From positions 1-39,569 of the forward strand of contig REDZ01000063.1 of assembly GCA_007695345.1 (NCBI GenBank): a DNA stretch of 39,569 bases, given 5' to 3'. Source of the stretch: Paracoccaceae bacterium. GTDB lineage: Bacteria; Pseudomonadota; Alphaproteobacteria; Rhodobacterales; Rhodobacteraceae. How positions within the stretch are numbered: position 1 is the first letter of the stretch; each line of letters starts with the position of its first letter. The position numbers and the translations under genes were made by a program. Positions 9,868 to 17,164 of this stretch are shown here, one piece after another. A model generated the notes under the pieces. It searched no databases and was not told the origin of the DNA. It worked only from the letters and a program-made list of their open reading frames with translations.

Positions 9868-9896
9868 GGTCAACATAAATTTTACGCGCGATAAGT
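9868..9896 (-). promoter_or_regulatory. Candidate smoE promoter element and LacI-type operator
   Basis: Between the regulator stop and smoE, bases 9879-9896 form an imperfect 18-bp palindrome with a central CGCGCG (12 of 18 bases symmetric). A GC-centred palindrome is the usual form of LacI-family operators. On the minus strand a TTGACC -35-like hexamer (9868-9873) follows it directly. No convincing -10 hexamer is seen. The adjacent regulator gene makes this the best operator candidate, but it is inferred from symmetry and position only. Confidence 0.4.
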
Positions 9897-10928
9897 TTAA
9901 GCCGAGCGTCGCAGGACCAGCTTGGTGGCAAACAGGGTTTCCTGGCGGTCGCCATCGGGGGCGCCATTCTCGATCATGTCGAACAGAATCTCGACCGCGC
10001 GGTTGGAAACGGAATCATAATCATGCGCCACGGTTGTCAGCGGCGGGCAGGAAAACCGCGCGAAGGGATGATCGTCATGCGACATCACGCGCAGCGCATG
10101 TTCCTTGCCGTATCCGACAGTCATACCCTTTTCATAGCACGCAGTCAGAAAACCCAGCGCCAGGCGGTCATTGCTGCACAGGATCGTGTCGGTCTTGAGG
10201 CTGTTGCTTTCGATGGCCTTTATCCCGCCTTCATATCCGATGCGCTCGAATTCCCAGCCTTCGCCCTGGACCTTGATGATCTCAGGCGACAGGCCAAGCC
10301 GCTCCATTGTTGCGATATAGGCGATGCGGCGCTTGTTGGCATTGGGGTTGACGGGGCTGCGCATCTCGAAAAACACCGGGGGCGACCCGGTCCGCGCCAG
10401 ATACTCCACGCTTTGCGACACGAAATCATGGTTGTCAGAACCGACGAACACCTTGCCCACCCCGTCGATATTACTGTCGAACAGCACAGTGGGGACAGTC
10501 GCGCAGAACTGTTCAACCGCTGTGCGGTCGGATGCGCGCCCAAGCGGGGCCAGCAACACGCCCGCCGGTTTCAGCACGCGCAGACTGTCCAGAATATCAT
10601 TCTCCAGCCGCTGCTGGCCATGGGACGAAAAAAGCATGGGCCAGAACCCGGCATCGATGCAGCGCCGCTCGATCTTGCGCGCGATCTCGGCAAAGAACGG
10701 GTCGGCCAGATAGGGGACCACGATCCCGAGGATCTTGGTCAGCTTGCGATTCTGGTTTACCGCAAAGATATTCGGGCGATAATCATACTGCTCCAGCGCC
10801 GTCTCGATCCGCTCACGCGTCTTTGCCCGCACGCTTTCGGGGTCCTGGAAATATTTGGACACCGTGGGCCGTGAGATGCCGCTGACAGCGGCAAATTCTT
10901 CCATGTTCCTGATCTTGGGCGCAGTCAT
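9897..10928 (-). CDS. LacI-family transcriptional regulator of the polyol operon
   Basis: 343-aa regulator. The N-terminal helix-turn-helix reads EEFAAVSGISRPTVSKYFQD (about 10-29), followed by the hinge segment YRPNIFA (about 51-57). The rest is a periplasmic-binding-protein-like effector domain starting KILGIVVPYLADPFFAEI. It lies immediately upstream of smoE on the same strand, so it likely senses a polyol or derived sugar and controls the smo genes, probably as a repressor. The exact inducer cannot be read from the sequence. A Met at residue 9 is an alternative start. Confidence 0.9.
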   Translation of the reverse strand: MTAPKIRNMEEFAAVSGISRPTVSKYFQDPESVRAKTRERIETALEQYDYRPNIFAVNQNRKLTKILGIVVPYLADPFFAEIARKIERRCIDAGFWPMLFSSHGQQRLENDILDSLRVLKPAGVLLAPLGRASDRTAVEQFCATVPTVLFDSNIDGVGKVFVGSDNHDFVSQSVEYLARTGSPPVFFEMRSPVNPNANKRRIAYIATMERLGLSPEIIKVQGEGWEFERIGYEGGIKAIESNSLKTDTILCSNDRLALGFLTACYEKGMTVGYGKEHALRVMSHDDHPFARFSCPPLTTVAHDYDSVSNRAVEILFDMIENGAPDGDRQETLFATKLVLRRSA

Positions 10929-10971
10929 CCGAACAGATCCATTTCTGCGCAGGTCCTTCCAGAAATTTCCG

Positions 10972-11001
10972 ATATCAAATCACAATCTTGCCGCGCGTCA
11001 A
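10972..11001 (-). promoter_or_regulatory. Candidate sigma-70-type promoter of the LacI-family gene
   Basis: On the minus strand, TTGACG (10996-11001) is followed after 18 bases by TGATAT (10972-10977), about 44 bp before the regulator ATG. The -35 matches consensus at five of six positions, the -10 at only three, so this is tentative. Confidence 0.3.
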
Positions 11002-11067
11002 GGAAAAACCACTTTCCGGAAACTTGTGGCTATACGGAAAAGCACTGGATGACCGGAAAACAAGCTG

Positions 11068-11092
11068 GGCGCATGGGTCATGCCCATGCGCC
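11068..11092 (-). terminator. Hairpin terminator after the diguanylate cyclase gene
   Basis: A perfect 10-bp stem with a 5-nt loop lies about 55 bp past the stop of the GGDEF gene. On the minus strand it is followed by a T-rich stretch (GCTTGTTTTCC). It plausibly ends the cellulose operon transcript. Confidence 0.6.
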
Positions 11093-11146
11093 GATCGCAC
11101 TCCGTTTCACTGCGCCCTATCTGACTGAGTCCCGCCGATCCCCATG

Positions 11147-12136
11147 CTATGCAACCACCGAGTCGCAGTGCAGGACGACCTGATCGCGACCATTCAGCTT
11201 GGCCTGATACAGCGCCTTGTCCGCGCGCTTTATCCAGTCCTCGACCGACGCGACTGGCCCATCCAGCGGCGCAAGCCCGACGCTGATGGTCAAACGCTCT
11301 GGCGCGATCTCTGGTATATTTCCCGCCGCCACATTCTCGCGATTCCGATTGGCAAGCGCGCAGGCTTCGTGTTCCGATATATCGTGCAGCAGGATCGCGA
11401 ATTCCTCGCCACCATAGCGCCCGATCTGATCGCCCTTGCGCAGGCTGTCCTGCATGACGCGGGCGACATGGCACAGGCTTGCATCACCGGCTTGATGGCC
11501 GAAAGTGTCATTGATGCGTTTGAACAGGTCGATATCCACCATCAGTAACGCTGATTTCCGGTCCCTGCGCTCGAATGCCGAAGCAAGGCATGACTCCAGC
11601 CCGGCACGCGACAATGTGCCGGTCAGCGCGTCCTTGTGCGATACAAGACGCAATTCCATCTGCGACACGACCAGCTTTGCGAAACTGCGCAGCACATCGA
11701 CATCCTTTTCGGTAAAACTGCGCGCCTCCTGGCCCATGACACAAAGCGATCCGACATTGTAGCCATCAGGCGATTGCAGGGGCACGCCCAGATAGCAACG
11801 CAGCCCCGGCGGTTCGGTCACCAGCGGGTTTTCTGCAAAGCGGTGGTCGCGCGTCGTGTCATTGACCACCAGCGGATCGGGGCTACGGATGGTATGGTCA
11901 CAAAAGGCAATGGCGCGGGGCGTCTCGGTCGCATCGACCCCGGTGATTGCCTTGAACCATTGCCGGTCACTATCGATCAGCGAGATCGCAACAATGGGTG
12001 CGCCCAGCACGTCCTTGACCAATTGGATGATGTCATCGAATTCGACCTCGGGCGCGGTATCGAGGATCTGATAGCGCGTCACTGCCGCCAGACGCGCAGT
12101 CTCGTCATCGGTTTTCAGCCTTGAAGTGAACGTCAT
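11147..12136 (-). CDS. GAF-GGDEF diguanylate cyclase
   Basis: 329 aa with no transmembrane segment. An N-terminal GAF domain (about 25-160) is followed by a GGDEF domain (about 165-325). The active-site motif is intact as RYGGEEF (GGEEF at 242-246), and metal-binding MVDIDLFKRIND is present at 199-210. The inhibitory I-site RKGD (233-236) sits nine residues before the GGEEF glycine, the same spacing as in PleD, so product feedback inhibition is expected. It makes c-di-GMP from two GTP. It is the last gene of the cellulose cluster, coupled by an ATGA overlap to a small upstream gene, so its product probably activates BcsA through the PilZ domain. The GAF ligand is unknown. Confidence 0.93.
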   Translation of the reverse strand: MTFTSRLKTDDETARLAAVTRYQILDTAPEVEFDDIIQLVKDVLGAPIVAISLIDSDRQWFKAITGVDATETPRAIAFCDHTIRSPDPLVVNDTTRDHRFAENPLVTEPPGLRCYLGVPLQSPDGYNVGSLCVMGQEARSFTEKDVDVLRSFAKLVVSQMELRLVSHKDALTGTLSRAGLESCLASAFERRDRKSALLMVDIDLFKRINDTFGHQAGDASLCHVARVMQDSLRKGDQIGRYGGEEFAILLHDISEHEACALANRNRENVAAGNIPEIAPERLTISVGLAPLDGPVASVEDWIKRADKALYQAKLNGRDQVVLHCDSVVA

Positions 12137-12375
12137 GGGTCAGTCTCCGCGTCGATGGCTGCGATCAGTTTCTTTTCGTAGCTGGCGATCAGGACATGCA
12201 CGCATCGGCGTATCTCCTCGGGGTCGCGACCTGCCGCTGTCAGCGAACGCGACAGGTCGATCAGGTTGCGATGGTGTTCCTGGATGACAGGAACAATTCC
12301 GGGCGGCAGATCGTCTTTCCATTTCTGGATGAAGTGATCCGCGTCATCGGTCGCGTCGAACGGGTTTTCCTGCAT
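12133..12375 (-). CDS. Small hypothetical protein coupled to the diguanylate cyclase
   Basis: An 80-residue mostly helical, charged protein without signal peptide or membrane segment, and not recognised. A GPPG-like turn (LPPGIVPVIQEHHRNLID, about 23-40) and an ending rich in Lys/Ala/Glu are visible. The frame can be extended to a TTG at 12390, but the ATG at 12375 has a CGGAG ribosome site and is preferred. Its stop overlaps the cyclase start (ATGA), and it follows the TPR gene by about 50 bp. The coupling suggests a role with the cyclase, such as a partner or regulator; this is inferred from position only. Confidence 0.75.
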   Translation of the reverse strand: MQENPFDATDDADHFIQKWKDDLPPGIVPVIQEHHRNLIDLSRSLTAAGRDPEEIRRCVHVLIASYEKKLIAAIDAETDP

Positions 12376-12423
12376 CAGGGGGCTCCGCAATGGGTTTGGA
12401 CGGCAGGTATCAGCATCTGCGGG

Positions 12424-13854
12424 TTACTGTGCGGCCCGAAGCGCCTGACGGGTTTCGGCTGTGGACAGCTGGCGGTGCATCCGCATGAATACCTCACGCG
12501 CAGCGGGGCGGTTGCCGGAATTCAGCAACGCGTAACCCTTCAGCAAGGTCAGATCGCGGCGCGCGTGCCCGGTCAGGCGCTCGTGCTCTTCGAAAAACGC
12601 AATGGCGCGCCCATAGTTCCCCTGATTGAAGGATCGCACACCCCGCTGATCGAGGATCTGGCTCTCGATCTCCAGCCTCTGGTCGCGGGTCAATTGTGCC
12701 CCCGCCAGAACCTGTGCGGCCTGTTCGGTCATGTTCATCTTCAACAGGGCCAGCAACCAGCCATAGGTGGCATCGCGGCGCATCGTGGCGGAACTGCCTG
12801 CCTGCGCGGCGCGGCGGAATGCATCGACGGCTTCCATCGGGCGCTCGGCATTGTAGGAACACCAAGCGCGCTCATAGACCAGATCGATCCGGGTCGCGCC
12901 TGCGGTCAGTGCCAGACAGTCGGACCACGCCCCGCGCTGCGCGGCGGCCCGCGCAGCGGCCAGATTGCCACCCCCCCCAGAGGGCGGCGCCTGAGCGGCC
13001 GTTAGCTGCGCAGGCCGCGATGGCGCGCGCGGGGTCGTGTCATTCGCCGCTTCGGCACCGGCGGCGGGCTCAGCGCGCTCTGGCGCGCTCGCAGCCAGAT
13101 CGATGGCCTGTTCGTTGTTGCCCCAGCGCGGCTCTTCCCCGCGCCCGGCGCGCAACCGGTCCTCGACCTGCCGGATACGCGCTGCGTCATCGGGTGCCTG
13201 CGTCCGGGCGGTATCGGCCAGCGCCCCCAACTCGGACAAGGTGGCGATTTCGTCGGCCTTCTCCAGCGTCGCGATCAGCACTTCGGGGTCCGTGCAGGTG
13301 TTGATGACCGACCGGAACACGACCAGCGCGCGCGGCGTCTCGCCCAACGCCTGATGCATATCTGCCAGGCTCCACGCATTGTTGATCCGCTCGCAGGACA
13401 ACAGGTTCGGCACGCGGCGCATGATGCTGATTGCGGTTTCCGGCCGCCCCGCCGCTACAGCGGCATCGAAATCAACCTGCGCTTCGGACACGGCCAACAG
13501 GTCCAGCAGGTCAGAGGGCGGCGACCAGTCGGAATAGGCGGAATCCGTCTCGGATATCAGGCGGCGCGCGCTCTCGAACTCCTCGGCCTCGATAAGCCGA
13601 TAGATCTGGTCGATCGAGTCGGGTCCGGTGGTGGTTACCAGACCGGACAGATCATCGGGCGGCGACCAGTCGGGGAACTGGATCTGCAAGCGCTGCAATT
13701 CCGCCCGCACGGCGCGGTCGTTGTCCTGTTGCAGATAGAAGCGCAGCGCCTGCAGATCGCTCTGGCTGGGCCCCTGTGCCAGCGCGGGCGTCGCAAGGGC
13801 GCAACTCAGGGCAACAAGGCTGCACCGCAGCGCGCGGATCAGATCGGACGACAT
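12424..13854 (-). CDS. Periplasmic TPR-type protein of the cellulose operon
   Basis: 476 aa beginning with a Sec signal peptide (MSSDLIRALRCSLVALSCAL, ending near ALAQ-G at 26-27). The start at 13854 overlaps the bcsZ stop by 16 bases; the longer open frame upstream is out-of-frame bcsZ sequence. Two copies of a helical unit of about 47 residues each end in the motif DWSPPxDL (62-69 and 109-116). Further TPR-like helix pairs run through the C-terminal half, for example RRAAQAGSSATMRRDATYGW and YGRAIAFFEEHERLTG. A low-complexity Ala/Pro linker sits in the middle. BcsC proteins combine periplasmic TPRs with an outer-membrane barrel; here no barrel-length C-terminus exists. It may be a periplasmic scaffold for cellulose export. 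Confidence 0.8.
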   Translation of the reverse strand: MSSDLIRALRCSLVALSCALATPALAQGPSQSDLQALRFYLQQDNDRAVRAELQRLQIQFPDWSPPDDLSGLVTTTGPDSIDQIYRLIEAEEFESARRLISETDSAYSDWSPPSDLLDLLAVSEAQVDFDAAVAAGRPETAISIMRRVPNLLSCERINNAWSLADMHQALGETPRALVVFRSVINTCTDPEVLIATLEKADEIATLSELGALADTARTQAPDDAARIRQVEDRLRAGRGEEPRWGNNEQAIDLAASAPERAEPAAGAEAANDTTPRAPSRPAQLTAAQAPPSGGGGNLAAARAAAQRGAWSDCLALTAGATRIDLVYERAWCSYNAERPMEAVDAFRRAAQAGSSATMRRDATYGWLLALLKMNMTEQAAQVLAGAQLTRDQRLEIESQILDQRGVRSFNQGNYGRAIAFFEEHERLTGHARRDLTLLKGYALLNSGNRPAAREVFMRMHRQLSTAETRQALRAAQ

Positions 13855-14924
13855 GCGGGAAACATCTCCATCTGGGCCAGCAGGGTGAACAGATGCAAGG
13901 TGGCGGGGTAGTAGGGCTGATTGCCCGCAAAGGGCGGAATGGCTGCGCCGATCTCGCCGAATGCGACACATTGGGTCAGCGCGGCCACGGCGCGGTAGCC
14001 TGCATCCGGGCTGTGTTCGATGATCTCGCCCGTGCGGGCATCCATGACGACGCCGGCCCGGCCCTCTGGCGCGCGTGACATCGAATCCGCCGCCCGCAGC
14101 GCTGCGGGATGCCGGTAATCGCCCGACCAAATCAGGAACAGCGGCACGCGGATCGCCTCATACCCGGCATGGGGGGAAAACCCCTCGGCCCGGCGCGGGC
14201 CGCCTGCGGACAGTTCCAGCCAGTCCGGCGTCAGGCCCTGTCCAGCCAGCTCCTCCATCAGCGCCAGCCCGGACTCCGCGACCCGCGCAAGTTGCACATC
14301 GCCCGATGCCGCGGCCAGCTCGCGCATGGCGCGCGGCATGATATAGGACGGGTTGAACACGATGCTGTCGTCAGTGACGAAGCCAGTCTCGGCAGGCAGC
14401 AGGATCGGCGTGCCGGGACGGTCAGGCCGCGACGCGATGCACAGGCGCACCAGATCGGCCACCACATCCATCGCACGGCTGCGCCAGCGCGTCTGGCCAA
14501 ACACCTCACTTCCGCGCAGCAGCGCCCAGGCATAGAACAGATCGCCATCGCTGGCATTGTTCAGATCGGGCACACGTTCGGGCGCATCAGGCAGCCAGCG
14601 CCACGCCAGCAGATTATCGCCCCGGATCGCAAGGTTGGTATGCGTCCAGTCCGCCATCCGGTCAAAGGCCGCGCTGTCCCCGAATTCGGCGGCCAGCAAC
14701 ATGCCATAGCCCTGCCCTTCGGAATGGCTGGACCTGCGCTGCGGCGCGTCGATGACCCGGCCACTGAAATCCAGATGCGCGTCCTTCCATGACTGCCACA
14801 GCGGCCAGTGCGGATGCGCCGGCCCGCGGGGCGTATCGGCCCGCACATCCACCGCCACGATCCCCCCGCCCAGCCCGGCAAGGGCCGTGCCTGCGCTCAT
14901 GCCCAGAAAGGATCGCCTGTTCAT
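13839..14924 (-). CDS. bcsZ: Endo-1,4-beta-glucanase, glycoside hydrolase family 8 (cellulose operon)
   Basis: 361 aa. GH8 cellulase that trims nascent cellulose in the periplasm and is a standard partner of BcsA-BcsB. The N-terminus MNRRSFLGMSAG is a twin-arginine signal (RRSFLG), so it is probably exported folded by Tat and released after the VRAD region. Catalytic blocks are present: SEGQGYGM with the general-acid Glu69, and NNASDGDLFYAW with the conserved Asp residues near 126-128. The start overlaps the bcsB stop by four bases and the 3' end overlaps the TPR gene. Confidence 0.94.
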   Translation of the reverse strand: MNRRSFLGMSAGTALAGLGGGIVAVDVRADTPRGPAHPHWPLWQSWKDAHLDFSGRVIDAPQRRSSHSEGQGYGMLLAAEFGDSAAFDRMADWTHTNLAIRGDNLLAWRWLPDAPERVPDLNNASDGDLFYAWALLRGSEVFGQTRWRSRAMDVVADLVRLCIASRPDRPGTPILLPAETGFVTDDSIVFNPSYIMPRAMRELAAASGDVQLARVAESGLALMEELAGQGLTPDWLELSAGGPRRAEGFSPHAGYEAIRVPLFLIWSGDYRHPAALRAADSMSRAPEGRAGVVMDARTGEIIEHSPDAGYRAVAALTQCVAFGEIGAAIPPFAGNQPYYPATLHLFTLLAQMEMFPACRPI

Positions 14925-17164
14925 CTCGAACGCCTCCGTGTCAGCAAAAGCACCGCCAGCGCGACCGCCGCCGACAGCAATGTCAGCCCCAGTATCGTGC
15001 CGATAAAGGGCAACGGGGCGGTCGTGGCGTAATTGCCCATGACCGCGCGGAAATTCCCCGGACCAAGCGTGTCGCGCAGGGTCAGCGGGCGGTCGGGCGC
15101 GGTCCAGCTTGCCCAGCCGCGCCCCTCGGAATAGACCGCCACCTGCCCGCGCGGGCCGTCATGGCTGACGCGGCTGGCCGCCAGCGCCGTCGCGGCCTGT
15201 GTCGGGTCAATATTCGGCGACAGGATCATCCAGACCTCCTCGGGGTTCTGCATGTCGGGCTGAATCAGCGCGATCTGCGCATCCTTGTCGGCCAGCCACT
15301 CTTCCAGTGGCGGCGTCTCTCCGCGCACCAGTCCGACCAGTGTGTCGCGCGCGCGTCCGGGCAGCGGCGCCATCTCGGTCAGGCCCAACCGCCCCAGCAC
15401 CCCGCGCGGTCCCGAGACGGCTTCCCACGGTGTCGCCTCGGATGGCGCGGTATCGGACCGGAACGCGCCAAGGCCCATTGCCTGAAACAATGCGCGCACT
15501 GCGGTGCGCGGCAATTCGGTCTGCATCTCATCCAGATCGGACAGGATGCCCACGCGCAGCCGCGCATCCGTATCGACCAGCCGTGTCGCCTCAGGGGCGA
15601 CCAGCAGCGCGGCGGCAATCTGCGGCACCAGCCCTGGCGGCAATTGATCGGCAGCGCGGTTACTGAGCGCGACATTGCGCGGCGCGACAGATGCCAGCGT
15701 CCGGTCGATCGAGGGCTGCACCATGTCGGGTGCCTCTGGCACGAAAAGCCGGCTTCCGGTCGATACCTCAAGGATCGCGCCATCCAGCGGCGGGCAGGCC
15801 ATGTCCGGCGGGTCACCGGGGATCAGCGCCTCGAATTCCAGCCGGTTGGTCCCCGGATGCAGCAGCCGCGCGGCAAAGGTGATCGGCAGGGTCGGCAATG
15901 CCTGCCCGCCGTCACGACCCAGCGGCAGCAGGCGCACGGTCGTCCCGTTGATCTTGACCAGAAGCAACGCGCCTTCGGGCAGGTCTGCAGCAAAGCGATA
16001 GTCCAGATCCAGCCGCGCGCGCTGCGATGCCAGCAGCATCCAGTCCCACGGAAGCGCGAAATCGACCGTCAGTTGCTGATACCGCCCCTGCCCCTGCAAT
16101 TGCGACACGCCAAGTTCCGACAAGGCGCGCGGTGCGCCCGGTTGCAGCAAGGTCGGCCCCCGGCGCGGCATGACCGATGCCGACGGAAACAGCGTGCCCA
16201 GCACATCCTCGTAATCATGGGACTGGTCCAGCAACAGAACAATCGACCCGTCACCACCGCGTCGGAACTGGGGCCGTTCTGGCCCTTCACCCGGCGGAAA
16301 GGCCGTGATCCGCGCAAGCTGCGCCACCTCGTCCTCGGCCCGCCAGTAGGGCGCGCTGACAATCTCCGGCGGCGTACCCCCAAGCGCAATGGCCGCGCGC
16401 GCGATAAACGGCGCGACATCGACCATCGATTGCTCGGGATCGGGACGGTGAAAGGTGACGGGCGCGCCGCGCGCCGTCTGCGCCGCAATCGCGGCAATGA
16501 AGCCTTCGGGGCCAAGCGCGAAACGGTCGGTCGCGATTGTCACGCCACTGCGCCGCAGATCAATCTCGGTCCACAGGGAAAAGGACGCATCCGCGCCACA
16601 GGCGATCCGGTGCGTATGGCGCGCGCTGACCTCGACCAGGTTCGGGCCGGGGCGCAGCACACCCTCGGGCACATCAAGACGCGCGGTGGCAAAATCATCA
16701 AAACTGGCGGGCCGGATCTGCCCCAGATCCACACCATTGACGGCAATGCGCAAGGAGGAGCGGTCAGGCAGCGTGTCAATCCCGCTGCGATGGGCGAGGG
16801 ACAGCTCGGTCGCGCCGGGAGAGTCGGGCAGGAACAGGATGAAACGCTCATGCGCGGATTCGCCCGTCATCCGCGCGACCGCGTTATGCTGCCCGCTCAG
16901 CCGTTCCATCCGCAGCGGCAGCAATTCGGCGCGCGGGCCTGTGTCGGCGCGCTCCGGGTCCAGGCCAAGACGGGCGCCCTGCCGCCCCGTCAGCCCCAGC
17001 GCGCGCCGATCCAGGTCGATGCCGGGAGTGGTGGTCTCCTCCTGCGGGGCCGGTTCGCTGCCAGAGGGCGGGTCAAGCTGGATGATCTGCGCGCTGGTCT
17101 GCACGGCCATCAGCGACACAACCACAACAGCCGCGCGCAGGATATGGCGGGGCGCGCAGCTCAT
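14921..17164 (-). CDS. bcsB: Cellulose synthase periplasmic subunit B
   Basis: 747 aa. BcsB sits in the periplasm, contacts the emerging glucan and is anchored beside BcsA by a C-terminal helix. A signal peptide covers about the first 25 residues (ending near TSAQ). The body alternates jelly-roll carbohydrate-binding and flavodoxin-like domains, as known for the family; recognisable pieces are RSSLRIAVNGVDLGQIR and LLVKINGTTVRLLPLG. The C-terminal membrane helix is LPFIGTILGLTLLSAAVALA (about 719-738), followed by a basic RRRSR tail. It overlaps bcsA and bcsZ by four bases each. Confidence 0.94.
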   Translation of the reverse strand: MSCAPRHILRAAVVVVSLMAVQTSAQIIQLDPPSGSEPAPQEETTTPGIDLDRRALGLTGRQGARLGLDPERADTGPRAELLPLRMERLSGQHNAVARMTGESAHERFILFLPDSPGATELSLAHRSGIDTLPDRSSLRIAVNGVDLGQIRPASFDDFATARLDVPEGVLRPGPNLVEVSARHTHRIACGADASFSLWTEIDLRRSGVTIATDRFALGPEGFIAAIAAQTARGAPVTFHRPDPEQSMVDVAPFIARAAIALGGTPPEIVSAPYWRAEDEVAQLARITAFPPGEGPERPQFRRGGDGSIVLLLDQSHDYEDVLGTLFPSASVMPRRGPTLLQPGAPRALSELGVSQLQGQGRYQQLTVDFALPWDWMLLASQRARLDLDYRFAADLPEGALLLVKINGTTVRLLPLGRDGGQALPTLPITFAARLLHPGTNRLEFEALIPGDPPDMACPPLDGAILEVSTGSRLFVPEAPDMVQPSIDRTLASVAPRNVALSNRAADQLPPGLVPQIAAALLVAPEATRLVDTDARLRVGILSDLDEMQTELPRTAVRALFQAMGLGAFRSDTAPSEATPWEAVSGPRGVLGRLGLTEMAPLPGRARDTLVGLVRGETPPLEEWLADKDAQIALIQPDMQNPEEVWMILSPNIDPTQAATALAASRVSHDGPRGQVAVYSEGRGWASWTAPDRPLTLRDTLGPGNFRAVMGNYATTAPLPFIGTILGLTLLSAAVALAVLLLTRRRSR

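Noticed and set aside
13022-13112. Low-complexity Ala/Pro segment in the TPR gene as a possible frameshift
   Set aside because: The frame is continuous on both sides with normal codon use; it reads as a flexible linker.
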